A stretch of 64,000 nt of DNA, from assembly GCA_948567375.1 (NCBI GenBank), contig OX419758.1, forward strand, positions 14,265,001 through 14,329,000. The letters are read 5' to 3'. This DNA is from Lunularia cruciata (taxonomy: Eukaryota; Streptophyta; Marchantiopsida; Lunulariales; Lunulariaceae). The translations under genes and the position numbers were made by a program. Positions 1 through 12,150 of the stretch are shown in pieces. Numbering within the stretch: the first letter of the stretch is position 1; every line of letters starts with the position of its first letter. The notes beneath the pieces were generated by a model. The model saw only the letters and a list, made by a program, of their open reading frames with translations. It ran no database searches and was not told where the DNA came from.

Positions 1-1009
1 ATGCTTGTGGAATGAATGTCTACATTATGCTTTATTGGCTCTATAATTAACAACAATATCTATGTTCTTTGAAAAGATTTGCCATGCTCATTTTGGCATT
101 ATATGTTGAAGACCTAATATTGGCTACCATAAATCTTGTGTTACTCCGAGAGTTAAAGGTTTACTTGATTAGGAGTTTAAAATGACAGACTTGGGTGAAT
201 CTTTTCATGTCCTTGGTATTCATCTCCAACAAGATAGAAAACAAGGAAGGTTGAAGATCAATCAAACTAGTTACATTCAAAATAAGTTTGAACAATTCAA
301 TTTGTTAAATTCTAAACCTATCTTGACTCATGTTGCTCATTGCTTGTCTTTGAGTTTTGATCAATCACCCTCTACCCAAGCTGAAATTGACTTATAAAGA
401 CCATTCCCTATCAAAGTGCTATTTGCAGTTTAATGTGTGCAATGATTTGTTCTTGACCTGATATTGCCTATTCAATAAGTACTATTGCTCAATACATGTC
501 CAATCCTAGACTTGCACATTAGGAAGAAATTAAACATGTTTAGCTATTTACAAGGGGCTTTAAATTTTTCTCTCAAATATAATCATAAAGGTTTAACTCT
601 ATATCTATAGACATTTTCAGATTCTGCATATGGTTACAACAGTTATTGCTCCTCAAAGGAGGAGCAGTAAGACGACATATAAGAAACAAAAGTCACTTGC
701 TTTTTTGAGTATTGAAGTTGAGTACATGATTTTAATCAAAGAAAGCACAGAAAATAAGGATCTTTTGTGAAAACAAGAGCAGAATAGTTAGCACTTTTAC
801 TAACAAGAATCATGAAGAACCAAGCATATTGATATCCAATATCATTGCATCAAAGATCAATTTCTCAATGGAGAAATCAGTATAAGTTATTTACCTACTA
901 AAGACATGTGTGATGATGTATTGACAAAGGGTTTACCTTAAGGACTTCACCAAAAGCATATCTCTACAATAGGAATGAGATGATGCTAAAATTCCCAATT
1001 GGGTGGGAG
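1..1009 (+). pseudogene. Ty1/copia pol remnant (end of RT plus RNase H)
   Basis: This is the 3' end of a copia-type retrotransposon polyprotein, entering from the left edge of the window. A YVED-type relic of the reverse-transcriptase YVDD motif lies near 107, followed by the usual 'MTDLGE..HVLGIHL' block at 182-290. Further frames carry 'RPDIAY'-like text near 455, a 'LKYNHKGLTLY' and 'FSDSAYGYN' RNase H start near 575-640, and a 'HIDIQYH...LPTKDMCDDVLTKGLP' RNase H end at about 828-940. Stops and frameshifts break the frame several times, so no working protein is made. The family and order of blocks are standard for copia elements. Confidence 0.85.
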
Positions 1010-1290
1010 TGTTAGATTAGCAACTAATTATTTTAGCATCTTCATGGATCATAAGATCTTGATTAGTATGATCAGGAGATCTCAAATAGGATTATATTTA
1101 GCCAGTCATGTTTTTTCATATTGAAAAAATGTCTTGTGTTTTTTTGACTTTGTGAGGTTCTAAATTTTATGTTCACAAAACATGAACATTTTGGGTAATA
1201 CTATTATGTTTTAATAGTGTTGTGAAGTTCTCTCTCTCTCATTGTCTAATTTTCTCACAAATCCATCTTTGGAGATCACACTTGTGGAAA
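1010..1290 (+). repeat. Copia 3' LTR (start clear, end uncertain)
   Basis: Just after the RNase H block comes a purine-rich tract (GGGTGGGAG, 1001-1009) of polypurine-tract type, and then TGTTAG, a common copia LTR start. The right end is not visible because the partner LTR is outside the window; a CA near 1270-1290 is only a guess. Confidence 0.5.
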
Positions 1291-2800
1291 ACTAGGAGAA
1301 TGCAATTCTCCCAAATTTGAGGTATTTGAAGTCCCTTTTCCCACAATATGAAAAATAGTGTCTAGAAATGCAAGATTGCATGGATTTGGTAAAAAAGATG
1401 CGCACTAGTTTCTACAACCATAAAGCAACTACAAAGTTGATATAAAGAAACCTTGACAAGGCAAAGGTAGATATGGATATAGTTACTAAACTTGAAGCCA
1501 AAATGGCTAAAAATATTTTCAAGCTATGAAAGAAGACCAATGAACATGGTTGAAGAACATCAATCATCTAATAATAACTACAATAAATCTTGAAGGCATG
1601 CCATATAGAGGAAGAAGACCATAAGTAGAGTAATGACTGGTTGAAGAAGAAGTTGGACTCAATTGAGAGGAGATATAGAGTGGCAGTGGAATTTAAGTTA
1701 AATGTAGGAGCAACACTTCATCAAGTATGAAAGCAAAGAGATGTAACACTAACTTTAATAAAAGGAGAGTTGATGGTTGCCAAGTTCTAAAAATTTGGGA
1801 GTTGGAGGAAAGGCCAAAGGACGTTGATATTGCAAGACCTTCACAATTGGGACTGTTTTGGCCATTGGAGAAGAATGAGTAACAATGCATGTAAAATTTG
1901 CTACATTGGCAAATAGAAGAAGGCAATAGTAAAAAGGAGAATATGTTTTGACAAGAGTGAGTTGTCAAAGATGGAGATGTTAGATGCAATCATTATTGAG
2001 TTCTCAAAGTACAATGTGTCAAAAGGTAAATTAAAAGGACTCAAGTTGCATTGGCTTATGCATGATAAACCAAAATCAATCTTTGCATATAGTAGAAAAT
2101 AGAATTAGGACATGAAATGCAATGCACAATTGTAGAAAATAAGGAGAACCTTAGATTATAACTATTGACTTCAATTGTAGGTTAGAGATGATAACTAAAA
2201 AGGAGGGAAAAAATCATCCTTTGTTGAAGGTTGTCTTAGTAAGCATAGTCTTAAGTAATGGAGTTTATTTTACTTTGGGACATTTAAATATTTTAGGTAG
2301 TTATTTTTGCAAGAGGATAGTTTTCTTTTGTGGAAGTTAGATGACTTAGATGTAGTTAAATAGTTTTAAGAGCGTACTTTCTAGAAGATGGCTTTGCTAT
2401 CTAAGCTATAGCCCAAAGTGGCTTTTGGTTTAGTTCAAAAATAGAGAGTGAATAAAGTGAAAGAGCTGAAGCTCTTCATTGCTTATTTGATTCTCTTTGT
2501 TAAGCATGTATAAATTTGGCCTATGTGAGTATTGATAAATCTTTGTAGTAAGCATTGCTAAGTGTTTTATGTGTTTTTTTATAAGTATCTATATAAGTCA
2601 TCTATGGACAATGCCTTGCTGGGACCTTCAAGTGCTATAGCACAATAATTAATAAAAGAGATGCATATATAAAGACTACATCTTTGGATAAAGTCAGATC
2701 TATGTGAAGATATGTCCCTCCAGCAAAGGGTAGAACATGCACCTTCAAAGAAGATGTTGACTTTGCAAGGATGAAAATCTTTGGACTGATTAATCAATTT
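1291..2800. other. Unassigned AT-rich repeat-like sequence
   Basis: No open frame of convincing length or recognisable family was found. Short purine-rich, lysine-coding stretches (1380-2100) look like a decayed gag, but no zinc knuckle or other diagnostic motif is visible, so I make no call. Confidence 0.3.
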
Positions 2801-3260
2801 CAGAAGTTGTACAAATTTATTATGTATGATTGTGAGTTTTCTTTTATAATTCTTCTGTTGTGCATATTTGTAGTAACATTACACTCTTTAAGGACTAATT
2901 TTTGCCCCGAAAGGTTAAATAGGTAACAATAAAGAACAATAAGTGACACTTTACTTTGTATTGATTCATTTGGCTATCTTCATGAGATCATCTATTTTTG
3001 TTAAAAAAAATAAATCAAATTTGAGTAATTCAATAGGAAACATATCAAATACATAAAGATATGGTTCAAAAGTAAATAAATACAAAGGATATTTTCATAT
3101 GTTGTCATTATTATCATTTGTTTAAATTCTTGGGGCAAAACCAATCATACAAGAGTGAAATGACATCAAGAAGGTGCACTATAAGAATAAAATAGAAAAT
3201 TGACAATCAAAAAGAGTAAATTCCAATGCATCCTTGAGAGGTGATGTTTCAGTCCAAGGA
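2801..3260. repeat. Two inverted copies of a family X terminus
   Basis: Reading leftwards from about 2940 and rightwards from about 3105 gives the same sequence: an 'acctatttaac' or similar lead-in, then GGGGCAAAA, then matching blocks AGAGTG, TGCAC, AGAAT and ACAATC. The same terminus occurs at 31268-31400, which is the left edge of the family X copy there. The spacer is about 160 bp and AT-rich. The arrangement is either two head-to-head insertions or a terminal inverted repeat. Confidence 0.5.
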
Positions 3261-3956
3261 TATTAACTCCAAAGACAATAGTCCAAGTTTTCCTTCCAAA
3301 GGCACATATTTTACCCTATCTTCCTATGGCACATGTCTCATACCAGTTCTGAATTTGCCACAAAGGTATTTTATTTACATGCACTTTCATTGATTACCAT
3401 CAATACTACAAAACTTCACAAGTCTTATCAAGATATTTCTTCCATATGATTGCTTCAAGCACCAAGGATCAAACACACAAGGCACAAAGCAATTCTTATT
3501 ACAAAGGTTCATCACTACAAAAACAAACAAAGATACAAATGCTTACCAAGGAAATTATAAAAGCAACAAAGAGCTTTTGATTTTTCACTTTATTCATTCT
3601 TGATTGAACATATGCACTTCAAATGCACAATTCAAATAGCTGATGCATGTGGATGTAATAAGCTAAAATGTCTAGAAACTAAATACTCAAATTGTCAAAA
3701 CCAATTTATTATGCTATTGTGAAACTGACTGAATTGGAAGTAAAACTAACTTTCCTTCCAAAGGACTACTAACAACTACCTTATCTAAGTTTATTGAGAT
3801 CTCAAATAACTATAGCTTAAGATTCTCCTTAGTCTTTGTTTTGATTGTTGAATCTTATATGCAAGCTACATTGCTACCTCTTCCCATTTCTCTCCTTTTT
3901 CATGTTATTAACTTAATCTTAAGCTCTTTCAGCTCATACACTAAGCAAGTGCATCA
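3128..3956. repeat. Family X outer region, interrupted by a gypsy element
   Basis: The stretch starts with the family X terminus and contains 'ccaaagg' boxes like those at 31400-32130 and 35520-35690. It has no coding potential that I can see. It stops where the gypsy 5' LTR begins; related sequence seems to resume after 9409, which suggests the gypsy element landed inside this copy. Confidence 0.4.
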
Positions 3957-4357
3957 ATATGGAATTTACAAACAAATTTGTTGAGACTAAGGAGGTGACA
4001 AATAGGCCAAATTAGCCAGGAATTATAGGAATGTTCTAGAAGCTTCTTGGTACCTTCCAAGTATTGGGTAACTTATATGCCAAGTAGGTGACTTCTAGAA
4101 GAAAGCTTCTTGGAAAGCTTATTGACTAGCTTAGCTTGTAGGCCAAGTAAATGGCCTCTAGAATGAAATTTAGCTTGCACTTTTAGAAGGTGGCTTTTAG
4201 GAAGCTTTTTGAGAAATTCCAAGAGCCTTTTATGTTTTTTAGGAATACCAAAGCCCAAGATTTTGCTAGGCATTTGGAGTTTACCTCATTCAAAAGCCCT
4301 AATGTGATCTTTCATTCTAGTCTTCCATTCTACTATTTCTTGCTTTGGTTGTTGACA
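3957..4357 (+). repeat. Ty3/gypsy 5' LTR
   Basis: It matches the block at about 9024-9409 in order and content: ATATGGA(A/G)TTTAC at the start, GCCAAATTAGCCA, GTTCTAGAAGC, CTTCCAAGTATTG, GACTAGCTTAGCTTG, and GTCTTCCATTCT near the end. The next bases, TGGTGTTAGAGT (4358-4369), resemble the tRNA-iMet primer binding site TGGTATCAGAGC, which fixes the right boundary. The two LTRs are visibly diverged, so the insertion is old. Confidence 0.75.
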
Positions 4358-4689
4358 TTGGTGTTAGAGTAAGAATGGGATAGATAGAATTTATGGACCA
4401 CCAAATCCATTTTTCTCAAACCATTAGGGTTTTTATGTCCATGTTCTACCCAAACATCATTTCACATAGTTCATCGTCTCATGCTTTGGGTAGAATGTTT
4501 TGAATATAATCACCTTATCTAATAAACCTTTGATATTTCCAATTATAACTTACAAAGAGTGGTAGACATGTTGCATTTACATGTTAACAAAGATAATTGC
4601 AGGTAATTTGACAAATTAGTAGCCATAGCAACAATGCCCAAAGTTATCATTGCTATATAGCAACAAATCAAGTACCTTATTTGATTGTT

Positions 4690-5560
4690 GGAAGAAAGAG
4701 ATCATCAAAGATAAGAGCATGTAGAGAGAGAGAGAACCATTTTGAGAAGAAGAGAAGAAAAATCTAAAATTTGAAGCCTAAGTTTTTGAAGGCAACAACC
4801 TCTCAAGTGTAGCAAAGAATTTTGTGTTTGATTGCAAATGTTATGTTCAAGTTACAAATCTTGAAAATGAATGGAGATAGTTTCTTTTGGCTTCAAGCTA
4901 ATTGGATGGAGTGGCAAAACTATGGTGACAATTTTGAGTGGAGCAAGTTGAATGGTAGTTTTTTACGCTAATCTTAAAATGGGAAGAATTCAAGAGTGAA
5001 ATAATTAAGAGATTCTAACCTATAAATGATGTATGAGTTGCACAAGCTAAATTGGAAAAATTGAAACAAACTAGTTCTATGAAAAGCTACATCACTCAAA
5101 TTTAAAACACCACAATTAAAATTCTATATGTACTAGAAGATGAAGCTCTAAATTGATTTGTGAGAGGCTTGAAGTCATGTAACAAAATGAAAGTGACCAT
5201 ATAGGAGCCCAAACACTTGGCTGAGTGCTTTGATTCCTTAGTTGCCACAACTTGGCTTTGACCTCCAACCTTCATAGAACCTGCCAATACACTACAAATA
5301 AGTGGAGGAGTTGGGACCAATAGAGATTGATGTCATCCAATGGTCCACTACGTACTATAGATAGGGAGAGATTGAAAAAAATGGTGGTTGCTTTTATTGT
5401 TGCCAACTTGGATATTGCATTGTTGAATGTACACTGAAGAATGGACGACCTTGAAAAATTGCCCAAATGGAGTTTGTAGAGCTCAATGATGAAATAAAAA
5501 ATCCTAATAGGAGATATTGAGTCACTTATTCTGAACTTGATTGGTTCCACTAGGATTGAA
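4690..5560 (+). pseudogene. Gypsy gag remnant with broken zinc knuckle
   Basis: Fragments of a gag protein are spread over several frames. Near 5391-5440 the text 'FYCCQLGYCIVEC' is a decayed CCHC zinc knuckle (usual form CX2CX4HX4C; the His is replaced). Its position between the primer binding site and the protease supports the call. No continuous frame survives. Confidence 0.55.
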
Positions 5561-5589
5561 AGCTTGATCTATGCAAGTTTGCTTCACTT

Positions 5590-5890
5590 GCAAGATATGA
5601 TATTTGATTGTGGTTGTTGGATTTTGGTTGACTTTAGAAATTTAGGAATTGCATGTCCATGCAATCAGCAAAGAAATTATATACACCTATGAAGCCAATA
5701 TTTAGAAGTAGATTGATGACAATAGATGGTAGAAAAGGTTTTTCATTCTTTACCTCATACCCTATTACATTCAAAATTGGGAAGGAGATTTTGGAAGGTA
5801 TGAGGTTTGTAGTAACACCTCTACACTATGATGTCATTCTAGATCTTCCTTGGCTTGAAAATCATAAGGTTCAATTTCATTGGATATGAT
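5590..5890 (+). pseudogene. Gypsy aspartic protease remnant
   Basis: Around 5595-5640 there is a damaged D-(T/S)-G active-site region, followed by an open stretch (5653-5886) containing 'FKIGKEI' and 'YDVILDLPWLENH'. The latter closely follows the retroviral-type protease end 'YDVILGMPWL' seen in gypsy elements. It lies between the gag knuckle and the reverse transcriptase, as expected. Confidence 0.7.
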
Positions 5891-6138
5891 GACAAATTCA
5901 AGTTCAACACCAAAGGTTAGAATTAACGATTAGGTTATCTACACCTTTGAACAAGATACCTAAGAATAGTCAATCCCAAGATGAAAAATTTGTTAGTAAA
6001 ATAGCCATAGAGCAAGCTTTGGAGTGAAGATATTTTTTTTTCTATAGTGCCAATCAAGTTGATTGAAGATGGAGATTTGATGAGAGCTAGAAGTCTCACC
6101 AACCAATGGTTGACCAAATAGTTCTATAGTTTACAGAT

Positions 6139-6870
6139 GTGTTCCTGGATGATTTTCCAAAGGAATCACCCTTCAATCGTGGTATGCCCTTCAATATCAA
6201 GTTATTGTCAAGAAGTACACTAATGAGTAGATCAACAGCTTGCACCAAAGGAGTTGAAAAGCTTCAAACAACATTGATGGAGTTGTTGGAGAAGGATTTT
6301 ATACGACATAGTACATCTCCTTGGGGAGCACCAACACTATTCATCCCAAAGAAGGATGGAGGACTTTTCTTTTATATTGACTACCATGGCCTCAAATTTT
6401 TTTTTTGTGAAGAATGCATATACTTTGCCTTGAGTTCATTACTTGCTAGATCAATTGAAAGGAACACAATAATTCTCGAAGTTAGATCTTCAAAGTGGCT
6501 ATTGGAAAATTCCCATTGATAGGGAAGATGTGCAAAATATTACCTTCTATACAAGGTATGGGCATTTTGAATAGAGAGTTCTACCTTTTGGGTTCACTCA
6601 TGCTCTAGGGGTCTTCATAGATCATATGCATCAAGTACTGGATGGACTATTGGATTGGTACATGGTGGTGTTATTGGATGATATTTTAATCCATAGCAAG
6701 ACACAAGCAAAACACATGAATTGTATATGAGAAGTCCTAAGATGACTACATCAATGTAAGTTTTATTGCAAGAAATCAAAGTGTGCCTTTTGGCAACAAG
6801 AAGTTACCTTCTTGGGTCATAAGGTTTCATTGGAGGGGATCAAGATGGAAGAGGAGAAAATTAAGGCCAT
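6139..6870 (+). pseudogene. Gypsy reverse transcriptase remnant
   Basis: The N-terminal part reads through from 6139 to 6516, with '[17 protein letters not shown]' and 'FIPKKDGG', the standard gypsy start. After a frameshift the palm continues with 'YWKIPID', 'LPFGFTHA' and the catalytic 'VLLDDILIHS' at about 6668-6700, then 'FLGHKVS' near 6812. A stop and at least two frameshifts make it non-functional. Confidence 0.85.
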
Positions 6871-6929
6871 TTTTGATTGGCCTACTCTAAGGATACCACA
6901 TAAATGTAGGCATTTAAAGCATTGACAAG

Positions 6930-7500
6930 TTTTTACTAATAGTTCATCCACTTCTATGCTCATGAAGCCACACTATTGACCAATCCATTAGGGAAGGTCT
7001 AAAGCTTTCATTGGACCACCAAGCAAAAAGAGGCATTCATGAAACTAAAGCAAATGATGTCTTAATGAGCAATCCTCCAACCATATGATCCTCAACTACC
7101 TTGTGTGATTGAGTTTGATGCTTCTAACTTTGCAATTGGAGTGGTGTTGTAGTAAGAATTTCTAGATGAGGTACATCCCATCCGTTGTGTCTTGCCAACT
7201 AAACATCTCAAAAAGGCATTAATCTACTTGGGATCAAGAACAACTAGCATTGATATATGCCACAAGGTATAGAGGCATTATCTTTGGAGAAATAAATGAT
7301 CATGCACATGGATCACAAGCCTATGTTGCAGATATTGTATATGAAGTACATGAAGAGTCAACATCATTGATGAGAAGAACAACAAAAATTGTTGGACATC
7401 AAGCTTGAGTACAAACCCAAAAAATTCCATGTCATCCCCAATGCCCTATCATGATGACCAGATTTGAAGACTCTTCATGAATCTCTCATTACATCAATAA
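6930..7500 (+). pseudogene. Gypsy RNase H remnant
   Basis: The segment contains 'VIEFDASNFAIGVVL' at about 7108-7150, which is the first catalytic Asp region of gypsy RNase H, and a decayed 'EYKPKKFHVIPNALS' end near 7405-7450. Stops interrupt all frames. Confidence 0.75.
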
Positions 7501-7719
7501 CTACAACAATGTCAATTGACTCAAAGGTCCAAATTGAGTTAAGAATCACTTTATAGCAAGATCTCTTTTTCCAATTAGTACAAGGTCATCTTGTAGCACA
7601 TGAAAAAGAGTACCTTTTCAGTTAAAGATGGACTTTTATGTTGCAAGAACTGCATCTATGTTCCAACTTTAGGTGATCTACACTTGATCTTTAGGTGATC
7701 TACACTTGGGATGATTTCA

Positions 7720-8780
7720 AGAGGCGCATGAATTACTAACTGCAGGACATATGGGGGTAGACAAGACCTTGAGTACTCTATAATGACAACGGTGGTGGCC
7801 AAACATGGCATGTGAAGTTCAAGTCTTTGTTGGATCTTGTGAGAGTTGCCTATGCAACAAAGCTAGCAACCAAAAACCAGGTGGAATTCTCCAACCACTT
7901 CCCATCCTGTGTACTCAATGGGAAGATGTGAACTTAGATCTCAACACATCCTTGCCAAGGACAAAGTGAGGTCATCCAAAAATTGTGGTGTTTGTTGATA
8001 AGCTTAGTAAGAAAATCCATTTTGCACAAACCTCTAATACAATATATGCTCCAACATTGGTCCATATTTACTTTGACAATGTCTTCAAGCATCATGGGAT
8101 ACCTTGTGTACTCATCTTTGACCATGATCCTTCATTCACCAATAAATTTTGCTAAGCATTCTTCAAGCTACTTGGCACCAAACTTACTTTTTTCATAACA
8201 TATCATCCTCAAACTGATGGGCAAACTGAACATGAAAATTGCACCTTGGAGGATATGCTTTGTGCCTTTATCAACATTTACCATATCAATTTGGATGAAT
8301 GTCTTATGGCTATTGAGTTTGCCTCCAATTCCTCCAAGCAAGCAAGCACCATATTCTCTTCTTCTGTAATTTTGGCCAAGATCCATTTGTTCCAGATTCA
8401 CTCCTTGCTCCCTCATGATCTTTTATTCCTCATACTTCCACCTTCTTGTTCACAATAACTCACTCCCTACAAGAAGCCAAATCTCATCTCCTTGTTGCTC
8501 AAAATTATTGAAAGCAATATGCGGATCAAAATTTTTGTGGTCTCATCTTTAAACTAAATAATAAGATCATGATTTCTTCTAGTAACCCACTCCTCTCACT
8601 TGGTACCCAAATTGATAAATTTACTCTTAATTAGATAGGTCCATTTGATGTCACCCAAAATATTTCTCCTATTGCATATAGACTTGCCTAGCCTAGTCAT
8701 ATGAAAATCTACCCTATCTTTCATGTTTCAAAGTTAAAACCCTTGTTTCTAATCCATCTTCCTTTTCCACTTGTGTCCAA
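7720..8780 (+). pseudogene. Gypsy integrase remnant
   Basis: An HHCC zinc-binding region is readable at about 7724-7860 ('AHELLTAGHMGVDK' and 'CESCLCNKA'). The core follows with 'VVFVDKLSKKIHF' (about 7984) and the D,D-35-E region with 'TYHPQTDGQTE' (about 8200-8232). The C-terminal part has 'YADQNF' and 'SHMKIYPIFHVSKLKP' (8695-8742), the conserved end of this gypsy lineage. Point stops and frameshifts are present. No chromodomain is visible. Confidence 0.85.
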
Positions 8781-9023
8781 CTTCCTCTTCCTCCCATCCT
8801 TTCAAATGATCATGAAGAGTATCAAATTGATTGTATCCTTGCACATTGCAACATTCAATGTGGCCACCAACATCACATTGAGTACAAAGTCCTTTGGGAA
8901 AGGTAACCCCTTCATGATGTCACCTAGGAGCCTCTTTCTCATCTCCACAATGCAAAAATGGCCATCCAAGCGTTTGAAGCTTCCATGATGATGAGGATGT
9001 CACCAACTAGAGGTGGGGGAATA

Positions 9024-9409
9024 TATAAAGATATGGAGTTTACTAACATTTTAATCAAGACCAAAAAAGTAGTACATATGCCAAATTAGCCAAGAATTAA
9101 AATAATGTTCTAGAAGCATCTAGAAAGATTCATGGTATCTTCCAAGTATTGAGTAATATATATGCCAAGTAGATAAATCCTAAGAGGAAACTTCTTTGGG
9201 CGCTTCCCGACTAGCTTAGCTTGCACACCAAGTAGGAGACCTTTGGAAGGAAGCTTCTTGAGAAGCTTCCCAAGAGCATTATATTTTTCCCATAAATACC
9301 AAAGCCCAAGCTCATGCTATGTATTTGGATTTTACCTCATTCACTTGTCTCAATGTAATCTTTCACGCCGGTCTTCCATTCTCCTATTTCTCTCATTGCT
9401 CTTTTAAAA
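9024..9409 (+). repeat. Ty3/gypsy 3' LTR
   Basis: This is the partner of the 3957-4357 LTR, preceded by a polypurine tract. The boundaries are set by alignment by eye and are accurate to perhaps 10 bp. Confidence 0.65.
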
Positions 9410-10051
9410 CAAGTATATCCTACATATCCATTAAGTATTACCACAAGTCTATTATATATTATCTAGCTATTTCTCCCCATGAAGAAGAAGTTCTTTCCAA
9501 AGGAACACACTCCTTTGTAATTTTTTGTATCCCCAATCCTTCTTCAACTATCAAGATGGTTATAAGTCTTGAGACCCCTATGATTGATAGCTACCTAGAC
9601 CCTTGATCTCTCCTTCAAATCTTAGATGTGGAAAGTAGCTTGTTCAATTTTGCCTTTAAGCTACAAAATCTCTGCATCATTCACTTTTTTGACATCATAG
9701 AGCTCAATCTCCATCATCCTCTTTATAGTCCCCTTGTCAAGTTCACCACCAAGGAGTCCGCTGCTTGCTAAACATATGTATTCACCTTCTAAAGGTGATT
9801 GATCTTATCTTGCATTTTCTTTAATTGAAGTAGTTGTGAATCCACCATCCCAACTCAATCATTGGTTTTTTCTTGTAGCTCTAGTTCTTTCTCAATGTTT
9901 CTTCAGCCAAGCACTTATCCCTCAAGTATTGCCTTGAACTATTTGACCTCCTTCTTCACAAGTGGAACTTCTTCTTGATAAGTTGGCAATGCAACATAGA
10001 TCTATCTTACTAGGTCATTCAAATTTTGCTACTCTGACCACTCACCTTGCA

Positions 10052-10124
10052 TACCTTGGGTGTGCTTCTTGCAAGAACATTATCGCACGAATAATGTTAT
10101 TCTTGCAAAAGGCATACCCAAGGT
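10052..10124. repeat. Imperfect inverted repeat, about 33-nt arms
   Basis: ACCTTGGGTGTGCTTCTTGC continues to AACATTAT on the left and is mirrored by ATAATGTTATTCTTGCAA through to ACCCAAGGT on the right, with a 7-nt loop (CGCACGA). Two small mismatched or bulged spots are present. Confidence 0.8.
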
Positions 10125-10129
10125 AAGCA

Positions 10130-12150
10130 TTCTCCCTATAATGGAAATTATAGGTTCATTAAGTGTCCCTATAATGGATATCTTTGAAGGTCCTTGCCTT
10201 ACCAAAGGAATGGTTTTACCTTTTGCTCATACATACTCCATTTGCAATAAAGATCTAAGAGCATGATCGGAAAAACTCAAGATATCATTATAATGCATAG
10301 TGTTGACCTTTGAAATTTAATATTTGTGTGTTTTCTCTATTGGATATAGCTTCAAATTAGGTAGTGAACCACTTACATTCTATGTCTTCTTGGCTAGATT
10401 GTATATTCTCGTTGTTTAGTTAATTGTAGTTAGTTCTAATAAAGAGGCTATATGCAATATTATAAAAGTAAGTCCATCCTAAGTGCTTCAATAGAAGACT
10501 CTATTTTAAGGATGACTTATGGATTGGAGTCCAAACCACCAACCCAAGATGAACTCCAAATTTTAAGACTCTTCATATGAGCTTGAAAAGGAAGTAAGGA
10601 GACAAAGCAAAGAAGCCATGCAAGCAATAACTCATGGAAAAAAAAGGGAGCTATAGCTATAGCCTTGGTCCAGATTTATACACTCAAGCTTAATAAAAAA
10701 GAGTTATGATAAAAGAAAGAAGGAGAAGAGGAAAATATTTCAAGGAGAAAGACTATATAATGCTCTTTGTTTTCATTCATAACAAGTTAGCAAGGATGTT
10801 TCCCCATAAGTATTTTTATTCTTGTACCAGAGAAAAATCTATAGTAATTATAGGTATGATATTAAGGACATTGAAGGTAGGTGCTTGAATAAAGTCAAAT
10901 ATAAGCACCATTGAAAAAGTTTAATTAAAGTGATATCTCACTCTGAGTAGATACTAAAACTTAGTCTAAGGGTAAATGTAACACCACAAGATGTACATTG
11001 GCTAGTAGTATTTGGTTAGTATGGCATCAATTATAACTGGTTAAGCTACTTAGTTTAGCTAAATGAGGAGAAGGAGAAATATAAAATATCTACTTGTTAG
11101 ATACTTAATAGACCTCTTGGTGAATTTTAACTTATATATAATTTTTTCATCAAAGTTGGACCTACTAGAAGAGTTTTATATTAGAGGGGGACTTATAAGG
11201 GATTTTATATTGGATGATGTTGCACAAGGACTCACATCTTGGACCTTTGATGGTCAAATTGACTTGGAATATAAGATATATGAAAATAATTTTGGCTTTA
11301 ATTAGTTAGATAACCTTTGGCAATAGGAATATGTAAAGTTAGGTAGATTTGACTTGACCTTGAAATATAGTATAAATTTTACTGAGGAGAAGGTCTTAGA
11401 TATCTAAGAAATATTCTTGAAAACTTCTGAAGGGAGATATATGAGGCTAAAAACCCACGTGAATGTTTATTGGAAGATTCTTTACTTAGAATAACTCATG
11501 TAATATGGATATTTTACCAATTTACCAAGGTAGTTATTGTGGTAACTTTGATGAATATGTAAAGAAGAGTTATGGAGAGGAATCCATTTGGAGCATACAG
11601 TAAGTGGAGAAAGAGACTTTGTGAATACCACCTAAACTATTATCATTGTTGATCTTGCACAAACCTCTATCTCTAAAGGATACTCTTGTGAGTATGTAAG
11701 GAGGATCTTCTATGTTGAAATTGGTGAAATCTTCCCTTATGGACTATTTTGGAGTAGCTTTGGTATAAGGAAGTGAATGAATGATTTGTGGGGTGTATAA
11801 ATGTTTTTAATCCTTCATGGTGCTGAAAACCAATTACTTCTAGCACATGGGTGCACAAGCAAACTATCCAAAGTGGTTTCCTTTAGGTGAGAGATAGGCT
11901 TTGCACAATTTTGTTTTGCAGCCCAAGTTGTAATCATTTATTGCTAAAAAGAAAGACTATAGAACACAAAATCAAACAATGCCTTTCACCACATTAATTG
12001 AATTTTATGTTGCTTTCAATTGTTTGAAATCTTGATTTCAGATTTCTCTTATTAGTGTTATATTTTGTCCTTAGTTTCTAAAACTCCTTGTTTTATTTTG
12101 GTGGACTTAGCAACAAAAAAACCTGTTATCTAAGAAATTAAAATAGTGAT
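10130..12150. other. No gene recognised
   Basis: The stretch is AT-rich. The longest open stretch (11063-11302, 80 codons, plus) shows no known motif or codon pattern that would support a gene. A short direct repeat 'ccctataatgga' occurs near 10133 and 10166. I see nothing further. Confidence 0.3.

Larger units (their letters stand above)
3957..9409 (+). mobile_element. Near full-length, inactive Ty3/gypsy retrotransposon
   Basis: The element has LTRs at both ends, a primer binding site at 4358, gag, protease, reverse transcriptase, RNase H and integrase in gypsy order, and a purine tract (GAGGTGGGGGA, near 9011-9021) before the 3' LTR. All coding parts carry stops and frameshifts. Related pieces occur on the minus strand at 30180-31160, 35755-36370, 33690-33960 and 63620-64000. 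It appears to be nested in a family X copy (3128-14700). Confidence 0.8.

Noticed and set aside
8168-8416. Minus-strand frame across the gypsy integrase
   Set aside because: Antisense shadow of the integrase, which matches known motifs on the plus strand.
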